NCBI GenBank assembly: GCA_030550075.1
Contig: JAUQQB010000043.1
Span: forward strand, 1-12,609
Direction of reading: 5' to 3'
Origin: Chloroflexota bacterium
GTDB taxonomy: Bacteria; Chloroflexota; Anaerolineae; Thermoflexales; Thermoflexaceae
Length of the DNA: 12,609 nt
Of the stretch, positions 1 to 7,025 are shown piece after piece. The number at the start of each line of letters is the position of its first letter. Positions within the stretch are counted from its first letter, which is position 1. A program made the translations under genes and the position numbers. The notes below the pieces were generated by a model. That model saw nothing but the letters and a program-made list of their open reading frames with translations, searched no databases and had not been told where the DNA came from.

Positions 1-943
1 TGGCACGGGCGGGCCGCCTGCGTTCCCAGAGCCGGCAGAACGCGCAGATGCCCGGCGCCGAGGTCGGCTGCCCGCACTTCTCACAGGCGTGCAGTTCCGC
101 CTCGTCGGTTCGGAAGGCGATCAGGCCTTCCTCCTTTGCTTTCAGGAAGCCCAGGTAAAAGCGGAGCTTGGTGCCCGGCCGTTCTTCTTCGAGCTTTGCC
201 AGCCACTCCTTGTAGGCGATGCTGGTAGAGCCCTCAGCGTATGGACATTCGTCGTAGATGTAATCAATGCCCCGCAGCAGCGCGTAGGCTGCGGTCTCCC
301 GCTCGTAGAAGCGACAGAAGGGCTTCACCTTGCGGGCGAAGCCCGGGCGGGAGGCGGGCAGGACGGGGCCCTGGCGGGCCATGTAACCGACCTGCCAGTT
401 CATGACGTTCCCGAAGAGGACCGCCACCTCGTCATCCAGGTTATGGCCTGTGGCCAGGGCCGCGTAGCCCCCATCGTGAGCCACGCGGTTCATGATGTAG
501 CGCTTGATCAGCCCGCACACGGCACATGGCTTGTCCCGGCCGCGCATGGTCCGGGCGGCCACTTCCGGGATCGTTTCGCCATAAACTTCCTTCACATCGA
601 CCACGATGAGCCGGGCTTGAGGCCAGCGCTCCTCCACGAAGCGACGGCATTTTTCATAGGATTGGTCGGAATACTGGATGCCTCCATCGATGCCCAGGCC
701 GATATAGAGCCCGTCGGCCTGGTAGCCCAGGCGCAACAGTACATCCCACAGGCTCAGGGAGTCCTTGCCCCCTGAGACTGCGACCAGGACGCGCTCCGAG
801 CGGTCGAACATCCGGAACATGCGGATGGTCCGCTCGGTCTGTTCCACGAACCATTCCAGGTAGTGCTCATCGCACAGGGCCAGGCGGTGCTGGCGCATCA
901 TGATGGCCGCCTCGCGGCCGCATTTCCGGCATCGGATCGCCAT
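1..943 (-). CDS. ttuA: tRNA-5-methyluridine(54) 2-sulfurtransferase, TtuA-like (3' end outside window)
   Basis: Adenylates U54 (T54) of tRNA and replaces its 2-oxygen with sulfur, using a 4Fe-4S cluster; acts in the cytoplasm with a ubiquitin-like sulfur carrier. Seen: 314 residues to the edge, no stop reached. An N-terminal zinc finger is formed by C5, C8, C24 and H27. The PP-loop ATP site SGGKDS is at 57-62. Cluster cysteines are C140 and C143 (PCAVCG) and C233 (DECPYA). A C-terminal zinc finger uses C287, C290, C300 and C303. This pattern matches Thermus TtuA rather than TtcA, which lacks the two zinc fingers. The family is about 310-325 residues, so the protein is almost complete. The ATG at 943 is preceded by GGAGG about 10 nt upstream. 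It is separated from the glycan genes by 598 nt and is functionally unrelated to them. An archaeal-type Ncs6-like paralogue is the main alternative. Confidence 0.9.
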   Translation of the reverse strand, partial: MAIRCRKCGREAAIMMRQHRLALCDEHYLEWFVEQTERTIRMFRMFDRSERVLVAVSGGKDSLSLWDVLLRLGYQADGLYIGLGIDGGIQYSDQSYEKCRRFVEERWPQARLIVVDVKEVYGETIPEVAARTMRGRDKPCAVCGLIKRYIMNRVAHDGGYAALATGHNLDDEVAVLFGNVMNWQVGYMARQGPVLPASRPGFARKVKPFCRFYERETAAYALLRGIDYIYDECPYAEGSTSIAYKEWLAKLEEERPGTKLRFYLGFLKAKEEGLIAFRTDEAELHACEKCGQPTSAPGICAFCRLWERRRPARA

Positions 944-1541
944 AGGGAACAAGCCTCCAGAAGATCGGGTTAGACCGCAGGGCGGACAAGCTGCTTGTGA
1001 CAGATCTGCGACCGAAAAAAGAAATATTCTTAATCCCCTCTCGCTGGTTCAGGGTGGCTTCTAAAATATCTTCTTCTTTTTCCGCCTCTCTGCCTAAAAA
1101 GCCAGCGTTCAGCCCTCTCCACGACCCTTCGGGGCCGTGGAGAGGGGGATTCGAGGTGTGAGGCGAGAGAGCGGATCCTTCACGATGTGAACGTTGCCGA
1201 AATCCCGTGGGGAGTCGGCAACTTACTGCATTCAGATTTTAAGGCAGGGGATGTGGCTTTGTCGAGAATGAGCCCCAGTCAGCGGCTTCCCTGCGGCTCG
1301 CTTTGTCCAGAGTCCAGCTGCAGAAATCGTCACGACCGGGCGGGGCGACTACCGAGAGAAGCAATGCCAGGGGGAAGGCTCTCCGGGAATGGGGGTCGCC
1401 TTCGGCTTGATCCACACCGAAGAGGGAGACTGCCGGTGATTCCCATTCGGGCAAAGAAGGCGATCGAGAGAGCAAGCTGGATGAACGAAGCAGGCGTGGG
1501 ACGGGATCCAGCGCTTGATCGCCTCAGAGCCGATGGCGCGC
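944..1541. other. 598-nt gene-free stretch upstream of ttuA
   Basis: No reading frame here looks like protein in either strand; the frames that are open have arginine/proline/serine-rich, low-complexity translations typical of GC-rich non-coding DNA. The part nearest ttuA (about 1010-1085) is noticeably A+T-rich and is the natural place for its promoter and leader. An AT-rich patch near 1018-1032 could serve as a -10 region, but no convincing -35 element is spaced from it. A strong hairpin sits at 1113-1146. From 1147 to 1541 I see nothing beyond ordinary sequence. I found no tRNA or rRNA signature. Confidence 0.6.
1113..1146 (-). terminator. Strong stem-loop, possible terminator
   Basis: Arms at 1113-1127 and 1132-1146 pair over 11 bp, one A/C mismatch, then 3 bp, closing a TTCG loop. 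Read on the minus strand, the stem is followed about 12 nt later by a run of five T, so it could end transcripts coming from the glycan operon that stops at 1542. The long spacer before the T-run is not canonical. On the plus strand the loop is C(UUCG)G, an unusually stable RNA tetraloop, but no T-run follows and no plus-strand gene precedes it. It may equally be a dispersed palindromic repeat. Confidence 0.35.
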
Positions 1542-3023
1542 TCAATACGCTCCCCGTTTCCGGATGACGGCGGGGATGGTCTGGGCGAGGATGGCGAGGT
1601 CCAGCCACAAGCTGTAATTGCGGATATAGAAAAGATCCAGCCGCACCCGCTCGCTGTAGGGGAGGTCCGCCCGCCCGGAGACCTGCCACAAACCGGTGAT
1701 GCCGGGCTTCACCGTGAGAAGATTTAACGCCCAGCGCCCGTAGCGAGAGATCTCCTCTGGTGTCAGCATCCGCGGCCCCACCAGGCTCATCTCACCGCGC
1801 AGGACGTTAAACAGTTGTGGCAGCTCGTCCAGGCTCCAGCGCCGCAGCAACCGCCCCACGCGGGTCACCCGCGGGTCGTCCCGCAGCTTATAGTTTTGCT
1901 CAAAGGCCTTCTTCAAGGCGGGGTTCTGTTCCAGGAGGGCTTCCGCGTTGATGACCATGGTGCGGAACTTAAACGCGTCGAAGAGTTTCCCTCCCAGCCC
2001 AACCACCCGCCGCCGGTAAAGCACCGGTCCAGGTGAATCCAGCTTGATGGCCAGCGCGATCAGCAGGAACAGGGGCGCCAGAAGGATGAGGGCGGTGGCC
2101 GCCAGAGTGTAATCCATTACGGCTTTCAGGAATCGCTCCAGCGGCGAGAGCCGGAGCCGTCTCCAGTAGAGCAGGGGAACTCCCATGACCTCCCGAACCT
2201 CGGTTCCGGTGGCCAGGAGCTCGTAGAGGCCGGAGGAAAGCCGCAGATTTACCTGGGGATGGAAGGCAAAGGTGCGGAAAAGCTCGACCAGAGCTTCCCG
2301 GGGCAGGGCGCTTGCGGAGACGATCACTTCCCGAACCCTTAGCTGCTCGATCAGGCGGGGGAGATCCGCCGGGCTGCCTAACACGGGAAGGCCTGGCGAC
2401 ACCTCCTTCCCCCGGGGAAGGCTGGGGTCCAGGATGCCCAGGAGGATCATCCCGGAGATCGGAGAAGAGCGGATTTGTTCGGCCACCATGCGGGCCTCTT
2501 CATCCGCTCCCACGATCAGGGCGGGCACCATGAATTTCCCCCGGGCCCGGAGGGCGTAGACCGCTCGACGGGTCAGGAAGCGGGCGAGCCCTACCATCCC
2601 GATCGAGAGCCCCCAGGAGAGCAACAACCATCCTCGTGCGATCACCAGGGCGGGCTCCATGAAGCTGGCCACAATGGCGGCCATCATCCCCATGCTGGCC
2701 GCCTGGATCACCCGCATGTATTCAGAAGTTCCATGGAAGAGATGATCCGGCGCGTAGAGCCGATGGGCGGCAAAGATCAGCAACCACACCGGGATGAGGA
2801 CGGCCATCAGCAGGCCATAATAGCGCACTGGGGGGCTCTCAGGCTGATAAAAGACGGGCAGGCGGGATTCAAACCGGATCAGATAAGAGAGGGAGAACGC
2901 GATCAGCAGCGCCAGGGCATCCACCGCGATCAGCCCGATCCGCAGGCCGAGCCATTCGGTTTCCTGCGTTCGCGCTCTGGATTCCAGACGGATCCATTCC
3001 GAGGGCAGGGCTTCGTTTCGCAT
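1542..3023 (-). CDS. Polyprenyl glycosylphosphotransferase (WbaP/WcaJ-type initiating sugar-1-phosphate transferase)
   Basis: Transfers a sugar-1-phosphate from a nucleotide sugar to undecaprenyl phosphate in the inner membrane, starting assembly of a surface polysaccharide. Seen in 493 residues: hydrophobic segments at about 27-48, 69-86, 107-122 and 129-147; a Rossmann-like middle domain from about 165 (VPALIVGADEEAR); a membrane hairpin at about 305-328; then the catalytic domain with SPGPVLYRRRVVG (330-342), FKFRTM (351-356), the DE dyad at 399-400 in SLDELPQLFNVL, MSLVGPR (412-418) and KPGITGLWQVSGR (439-451). Length and order match full-size WbaP/WcaJ enzymes rather than the minimal PglC form. 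A GGAG lies about 9 nt before the ATG. It is last in the cluster, 42 nt after the oxidoreductase. The transferred sugar (glucose, galactose or an N-acetylated sugar) cannot be read from the sequence. Confidence 0.93.
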   Translation of the reverse strand: MRNEALPSEWIRLESRARTQETEWLGLRIGLIAVDALALLIAFSLSYLIRFESRLPVFYQPESPPVRYYGLLMAVLIPVWLLIFAAHRLYAPDHLFHGTSEYMRVIQAASMGMMAAIVASFMEPALVIARGWLLLSWGLSIGMVGLARFLTRRAVYALRARGKFMVPALIVGADEEARMVAEQIRSSPISGMILLGILDPSLPRGKEVSPGLPVLGSPADLPRLIEQLRVREVIVSASALPREALVELFRTFAFHPQVNLRLSSGLYELLATGTEVREVMGVPLLYWRRLRLSPLERFLKAVMDYTLAATALILLAPLFLLIALAIKLDSPGPVLYRRRVVGLGGKLFDAFKFRTMVINAEALLEQNPALKKAFEQNYKLRDDPRVTRVGRLLRRWSLDELPQLFNVLRGEMSLVGPRMLTPEEISRYGRWALNLLTVKPGITGLWQVSGRADLPYSERVRLDLFYIRNYSLWLDLAILAQTIPAVIRKRGAY

Positions 3024-3065
3024 GCCAGTGCTCCAGCCTGGAAAATAAGGAAAACAAAGGGCCTG

Positions 3066-4370
3066 TCAGGCCACGGATTTCTGGATCTCCTCCGCTGCCC
3101 GGCGGGCGTGGCGGGTGAGAGATTCCCCGTTCGTCAGGGCCGGGTAGATCTGGGTCAGGTTGACCAGGAAGAGGCCATGGAGCGGCGGGGCCAGCGGCGG
3201 AATACGCCGCCACTGACCGCGATGGAACAGCGGTTCAACATAGCGCTCCCGATGCACCCGCGCATGGCGGATCCACTCCGGCCGGAACGCCGGGAACATC
3301 CGCTGAAGGTGTTCCAGCCAAGCTTCCAGGATCTCTGAGTCGCTCCGCCGAAGCCAGGGCGACTCCCACGCCACATATTTGGGAAGATAGACCAGATGAT
3401 AGCCGCCTACATCGGCCGGATCGATGTAATGGGTGGTCTCGATCACGCCGGTGAACGGCACCGATTCGTCGGTGATGTAGATGGTCCAGTAATCGGTCAG
3501 CGGCCGATCCAGGGCCAGGAGGACGCACACCACGCCCAGATATTGCCAGGAGCGAAGATCCTCCACCCATGGCCCCTCCACCCCGGGCAGCAGGCGCGGG
3601 ACCAGCGGGGGGTGCAGGGTGATCACGGCCACCTCACAGGGCTCCACGCTCCCGTTGACCCGCACGCCGATCACGCGATAGTCTGAGATCACCACTTCCT
3701 GAACCGGCGTGCGGAGCCGGATTTCGCCGCCGGCGGCCTCGATGGCCCGGGCCATCGCCTGGATCAGTGTCATATGGCCGCCGACCAGGTAGCCGGCCAT
3801 CTCTCGTTGCGAGACCCCGCGGCGGGTGGAGCGGGTCCGGATCAGGCGCGCCCAGATGTAGGTGGCGGGAAGGTCATCGAAGCGGCCGTCGAACTTGGCC
3901 CGCAGCATGGGCCGCCAGAGATGATGAAACGCCCGCCGTCCTCCCCAGCGGACCAGCCACTCCTCGACGCTGGTCTCCTCCAGGCGACGCCAGTCGCGAT
4001 GGAGATATGCAGCGAGGATCGTCAGGCCCAGGCGCACGCGATCCGCTGTGCGCAGAAGCGGGAAGGCCATGAAATCCCGCAGCGTCGTCATCGGGTAAAG
4101 GCGCCCGTCGTGAAAGAAGGCGGAGCCTGTGGGCCGAAAGCGCAGCCGGTCGGCGATCCCGAGCTCCTCCGCCAGCGCCTGCATATGGGTGTCGCTGGAA
4201 AGGATCGTGTGATAGAAGCGATCCACCTCCACCCCGCCCAGGCGGATGGTCCCGACCAGGCCGCCGAGCTGATCGCTGGCCTCGTAAAGGATCACTCGAT
4301 GCCCGGCCCGACTCAGGAAATACGCCAGGCTGACCCCAACGATTCCACCGCCGACAATCGCAATGCGCAC
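3066..4370 (-). CDS. FAD-dependent oxidoreductase, protoporphyrinogen-oxidase/amine-oxidase fold
   Basis: Flavoprotein of 434 residues. Seen: an N-terminal dinucleotide-binding motif VGGGIVG (6-12) with the ribose-binding acid E30 at the end of the second strand, followed by LGGLVGT (35-41) typical of this superfamily, and a C-terminal FAD-contact segment around GLFLVNLTQIYPALTNGESL (399-418). Homologues are often named protoporphyrinogen oxidase, but no haem gene is near. The position between a small sugar transporter and the glycosylphosphotransferase suggests a role in glycan or lipid-carrier chemistry, which is inference. UDP-galactopyranose mutase shares the fold but has a different motif set. 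The start is GTG at 4370, 2 nt after the transporter stop, with a GGAG about 10 nt upstream inside the preceding gene, so translation is probably coupled. Substrate unknown. Confidence 0.8.
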   Translation of the reverse strand: MRIAIVGGGIVGVSLAYFLSRAGHRVILYEASDQLGGLVGTIRLGGVEVDRFYHTILSSDTHMQALAEELGIADRLRFRPTGSAFFHDGRLYPMTTLRDFMAFPLLRTADRVRLGLTILAAYLHRDWRRLEETSVEEWLVRWGGRRAFHHLWRPMLRAKFDGRFDDLPATYIWARLIRTRSTRRGVSQREMAGYLVGGHMTLIQAMARAIEAAGGEIRLRTPVQEVVISDYRVIGVRVNGSVEPCEVAVITLHPPLVPRLLPGVEGPWVEDLRSWQYLGVVCVLLALDRPLTDYWTIYITDESVPFTGVIETTHYIDPADVGGYHLVYLPKYVAWESPWLRRSDSEILEAWLEHLQRMFPAFRPEWIRHARVHRERYVEPLFHRGQWRRIPPLAPPLHGLFLVNLTQIYPALTNGESLTRHARRAAEEIQKSVA

Positions 4371-4372
4371 TT

Positions 4373-4744
4373 TTACGCACTCCGGGCGATCAGGCTAACT
4401 CCCAGGGCGATGAGAAGGGCCCCGGCCACTCGCATGGGGTTCAGCGCTTCACCGAACAGCAGGTAAGACGCAATCAGGATAAGCACGTAGTTCAGACCGG
4501 CAAAGGGATAGGCAAGGCTCAGATCGATTCGAGATAACGCAGTCAGCCAGAACAGGCTCCCGCCCAGGTAAAGGCTCATTCCAATCACCACCCAGGGGGT
4601 GGTGGCCAGCCGCAAGATTAAAGCGGGAAGCCCCGGCAGGCTCAAAGTCACCGGCCCGATCTCCCGCATCCCCTGTTTGAGGAGGACCTGCCCCACGACG
4701 GCGCAGATGATGCTGACCAGCAGATAAACCAACGCACCTCTCAT
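4373..4744 (-). CDS. EamA/SMR-family four-helix membrane transporter (ArnE-like)
   Basis: A 123-residue, very hydrophobic protein with four predicted membrane helices at about 4-22, 49-68, 74-97 and 103-120. The half-length EamA pattern is visible: QVLLKQGM after helix 1, LYLGGSLFWLTALSRIDLS in the middle, and AYPFAGLNYVLILIASYLLF followed by GEALNPMRVAGALLIALGV. Proteins of this size work as dimers; relatives include the ArnE/ArnF flippase subunits and the multidrug SMR pumps. Next to a GT2 that resembles polyprenyl-phosphate sugar synthases, flipping of a lipid-linked monosaccharide is the more likely role (inference). The ATG at 4744 has GGAGG 7 nt upstream and overlaps, as ATGA, the stop of a small upstream frame. 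The stop lies 2 nt before the GTG of the oxidoreductase. Confidence 0.82.
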   Translation of the reverse strand: MRGALVYLLVSIICAVVGQVLLKQGMREIGPVTLSLPGLPALILRLATTPWVVIGMSLYLGGSLFWLTALSRIDLSLAYPFAGLNYVLILIASYLLFGEALNPMRVAGALLIALGVSLIARSA

Positions 4745-4866
4745 CCAGAAGCCTCCGCAAATTGTCGAAGGAACTTATGTTGTAACCACGAGCGCCAGAC
4801 CTCAGGCGCAATGTAGCCTCTTTCGATAGCCCGCGGATGGGGAAAGAAATCGATGACCCTGCTCAC
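4741..4866 (-). CDS. Probable 41-residue micro-ORF of unknown function
   Basis: Between the GT2 stop and the transporter start lies an open frame beginning with GTG at 4866 and ending with TGA that overlaps the next ATG as ATGA. It would start 4 nt after the GT2 stop, so it fits the operon exactly. Its composition is protein-like, with a charged, aromatic-rich sequence: IDFFPHPRAIERGYIAPEVW at about 5-24, then WLQHKFLRQFAEASG at the end, possibly an amphipathic helix. No clear Shine-Dalgarno sequence precedes the GTG; only a GAGG abuts it. I do not recognise a family. It could instead be the surviving C-terminus of a decayed or replaced gene, or chance open frame. Confidence 0.42.
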   Translation of the reverse strand: MSRVIDFFPHPRAIERGYIAPEVWRSWLQHKFLRQFAEASG

Positions 4867-4870
4867 CCTC

Positions 4871-5617
4871 TTACCCGGATGGAGAGCGCGTGGGGATTGG
4901 CGAGGAGAGCCGCTCGGGACGGATCAGGCGAGCCATCAACCGCAGGTGGGCCAGGACCGTGCGCAGGATCTTCATTTTGGAACGACCGAAGCGCCGGACG
5001 CGCAAGACTGTAGGGTATTCTGCGACCCGGAACCCGCGGCGGATCGCCTTTGCCATAATCTCGGCCACCGCCACATAACCATCCGCTTCGATGGAGATCT
5101 CTTCCAGAACCCGGCGTCGATAGGCGCGGAATAAGGCGGTGTGGGTGCGGACCGGTGAGCGGAGGATCAGCCGATAAAGGAATGAAGCCCCGAAACTAAA
5201 GACCTGTCGCCATGGGGGCACTCCCTCGATGCCACCACCCGGATGGTAAGGTGAGGCAGTGACCAGATCCACATCCTCCTGCATGTAGCGTAACAGACGG
5301 AGGATCTCTTCGAAAGGGTAGGTGCCGTCGCTATCGGTAGTGATCACGATTTCCCCCTGTGCAGCCTGGAAGCCGGTGCGCAACGCCGCCCCCAGGCCCC
5401 GGTTGCGGGGATGGGCGAGAATCCGAACGAGGGGTGCGTCCGCAAAAGCCGCTCGCAGAAGATCTCCGGTGCCGTCCGTGCTGCCGTCATCAACGAAGAT
5501 CACCTCCACGCCACCCTCCGCCATCAGCCGGTCGATCACAGGCTGAAGCGCCTCCCGCAGGTGGAGGATACCCTCCGCTTCGTTGTAGCAGGGGATGATC
5601 AGGGTGTAGCGGATCAT
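4871..5617 (-). CDS. Family 2 glycosyltransferase, polyprenyl-phosphate sugar synthase type
   Basis: A 248-residue GT-A enzyme expected to move a sugar from a nucleotide donor to an acceptor, by resemblance polyprenyl phosphate as in dolichol-phosphate-mannose synthases. Seen: the N-terminal strand IIPCYNEAEGI (7-17), the nucleotide-binding VDDGSTDGT (42-50), HPRNRGLGAALRTGF (69-83) and the metal-binding TTDSDGTYP (93-101) with the DxD-type motif at 95-97. The C-terminal basic segment contains RRFGRSKMK (208-216), as in lipid-acceptor GT2 enzymes. There is no C-terminal pair of membrane helices, so it is probably a peripheral membrane enzyme. The ATG overlaps the stop of the 66-residue gene as ATGA. 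The start IRYTLIIPCYNE is where the family begins. The tail after about 235 is short and serine/proline-rich. Confidence 0.88.
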   Translation of the reverse strand: MIRYTLIIPCYNEAEGILHLREALQPVIDRLMAEGGVEVIFVDDGSTDGTGDLLRAAFADAPLVRILAHPRNRGLGAALRTGFQAAQGEIVITTDSDGTYPFEEILRLLRYMQEDVDLVTASPYHPGGGIEGVPPWRQVFSFGASFLYRLILRSPVRTHTALFRAYRRRVLEEISIEADGYVAVAEIMAKAIRRGFRVAEYPTVLRVRRFGRSKMKILRTVLAHLRLMARLIRPERLSSPIPTRSPSG

Positions 5618-5814
5618 CTGATCCTCACCTCTCTGGGCTTTAGATCAGATGGCAGGGATGCCTCAATGGTCTCCCGGCGCATAGCCTCCCAACGCTCCAG
5701 CTCCTTGAACAGGGATCGCAGGCATAGCCCCTCCTCATCCTCACCCGCTGTCACCACCCGGGCGATCTCAGCGCGCAGCGCCTGCAATCTTTCCTCAATC
5801 CATCGCGAATCCAT
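5614..5814 (-). CDS. 66-residue charged hypothetical protein
   Basis: A small soluble protein with no signal peptide or membrane segment. It is rich in E, R, L and A, and residues about 4-56 look almost entirely helical, with heptad-like spacing of leucines that could form a coiled coil. There is one cysteine (C31). I do not recognise the family. It is likely real because it has a perfect AGGAGGT ribosome-binding site 7 nt before its ATG and its stop overlaps the GT2 start as ATGA. Strong translation with coupling to the glycosyltransferase suggests a small partner or regulator of that enzyme (inference), or a leader whose translation sets GT2 expression. Confidence 0.7.
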   Translation of the reverse strand: MDSRWIEERLQALRAEIARVVTAGEDEEGLCLRSLFKELERWEAMRRETIEASLPSDLKPREVRIR

Positions 5815-5820
5815 TCTTTG

Positions 5821-5835
5821 ACCTCCTCAGGAGGT
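5821..5835 (-). promoter_or_regulatory. Ribosome-binding site embedded in a palindrome
   Basis: The 15-nt palindrome has 7-base arms, ACCTCCT and AGGAGGT, around one central base. On the minus strand the second arm is an ideal Shine-Dalgarno sequence 7 nt from the ATG of the 66-residue gene. The first arm has the anti-Shine-Dalgarno sequence and can pair with it in the same RNA as a 6-bp stem with a 3-nt loop. That could hide the site until something opens it. Whether it works this way is inference; a strong RBS next to its complement could also be coincidental. Confidence 0.4.
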
Positions 5836-5891
5836 ATTAGGGAAAATGCGGGCGGGCACCCGCTGGGCTCACTTTCGCTTTGCCCACCTGC

Positions 5892-7025
5892 TCACACAGG
5901 GGCTCGCCACATCGCCTCGATTTCCCGGAGTTGCTCCATTCCATCGAAGCGGCCCGCGCCGGGCTCTCGCTGGACTCGTAGCGCGCCGTGGGGCACTAAG
6001 ACAGCCGGGCAGTCGATGTGGCGGATCCAGTAAAGGCCAGCGGGAAGGGCGTTGTAGGGTGGAAGATCCGGGATCGGTTCATCGAAGGCCAGCCGGATCA
6101 TGTAATACGGCATGTTGCAACCCGCTCGCGTGTAGAAATACGTGGTGGTGAAGAAGCGTCCTGCGTTGATCTCTGTGGGGAACAGGTTCCCACGTTCATC
6201 CTCCATCAGATCCACGCTGAACACCCCTGTGGCCTGGGGATCCACCGCCAGAACGCATCGGGTGGCCACCTCATTCACCCGCTCGTCGTGCACGGTCACC
6301 GTCACCGCGCTGGTTCCGGTCCGGCCGGAGGGGGCCAGATGGGGATATATGTACTCGATGCGCTGACGCCCCTGGGAGACGATGAGCTTTCCATCCTTCC
6401 ACAGGGATTGCCAGGCGAACTCCCGGCCTGAGAAATAGGGCTGGGCGATGAACGCCCAATTCACCCCGCGAGATCGCCAGTAAGCAATCCAGTGGATCCC
6501 GGTTTCAATCCGCTCTACCAGAGTTGCCCCTCGCGCCCCCGCGCCCTCCCGCGCCCGCAGCCACAGAGGGAGCCCGATGATCTCCACTGCCCGCTCCAGA
6601 TCTTCCGGAGACTCGATGGGCACCGTGGGGAAGGTGTGGATCCCCGCCTGACGCCAGCGTTCAGCCGAGGCCTGCTTGTCCTGCAGCAGGCGAACGGTTT
6701 CCTTTCGGGGAAGGAACACGCGGGCCGGGAAGTGCTCCCGATGCTCGGAGAGGACCCGTACCTCCACGTCGGGCTGGGCGTGAATGAGATCGATCTCTTC
6801 ACGCTTCACGATCTCTGCGATCACATCCAGATACTCGGGATGATTCACCGGCGGCACGAGATAAACCCGGTCCGCCGGCACCCATTCCAGATGGAAGGGA
6901 TTCATGTCCGTTCCGACGATGTAAAACGGCTCGGGGGCCTCCCGCCAGGACCGGATCACATTGATGCCAGGGGGACCCCCGGCGCCCAGAAGCAGAAGGC
7001 GCTTCATCCGGGATGTTCGGTTCAT
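5892..7025 (-). CDS. ATP-grasp family carboxylate-amine/thiol ligase
   Basis: A 377-residue enzyme of the ATP-grasp fold, which activates a carboxylate as an acyl phosphate and joins it to an amine or thiol. Seen: an N-terminal pre-ATP-grasp Rossmann segment KRLLLLGAGGPPGINVIR (8-25), DLIHAQPDVEVRVLSEH (79-95), the DKQASAERWRQAGI segment (116-129) that opens the ATP-grasp domain, WLRAREGAGARGA (155-167) in the glycine-rich loop position, and metal-binding acids D272 and E285 in SVDLMEDE and PTEINAGRF. It resembles CarB-like ligases of unknown substrate. The ATG at 7025 overlaps the TPP-enzyme stop as ATGA and has AGGA 8 nt upstream. An ATG at 7034 lacks proper spacing and one at 7007 lacks an RBS. 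In this cluster it could acylate or aminoacylate an aminosugar (inference). Confidence 0.82.
   Translation of the reverse strand: MNRTSRMKRLLLLGAGGPPGINVIRSWREAPEPFYIVGTDMNPFHLEWVPADRVYLVPPVNHPEYLDVIAEIVKREEIDLIHAQPDVEVRVLSEHREHFPARVFLPRKETVRLLQDKQASAERWRQAGIHTFPTVPIESPEDLERAVEIIGLPLWLRAREGAGARGATLVERIETGIHWIAYWRSRGVNWAFIAQPYFSGREFAWQSLWKDGKLIVSQGRQRIEYIYPHLAPSGRTGTSAVTVTVHDERVNEVATRCVLAVDPQATGVFSVDLMEDERGNLFPTEINAGRFFTTTYFYTRAGCNMPYYMIRLAFDEPIPDLPPYNALPAGLYWIRHIDCPAVLVPHGALRVQREPGAGRFDGMEQLREIEAMWRAPV

Noticed and set aside
1187..1727. Open frames on both strands between ttuA and the glycosylphosphotransferase
   Set aside because: Translations are arginine/proline-rich with no motif, they lack plausible ribosome-binding sites, and several overlap the real gene that ends at 1542.
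3066..4370. Naming the flavoprotein protoporphyrinogen oxidase (hemY/hemG)
   Set aside because: Only the general fold motifs are shared; there is no haem gene context and the glycan neighbourhood argues against it.
5852..5863. Small GC hairpin after the ATP-grasp gene as a terminator
   Set aside because: The stem is only 4-5 bp and is followed by just four T after several bases; the downstream genes are clearly part of the same cluster.
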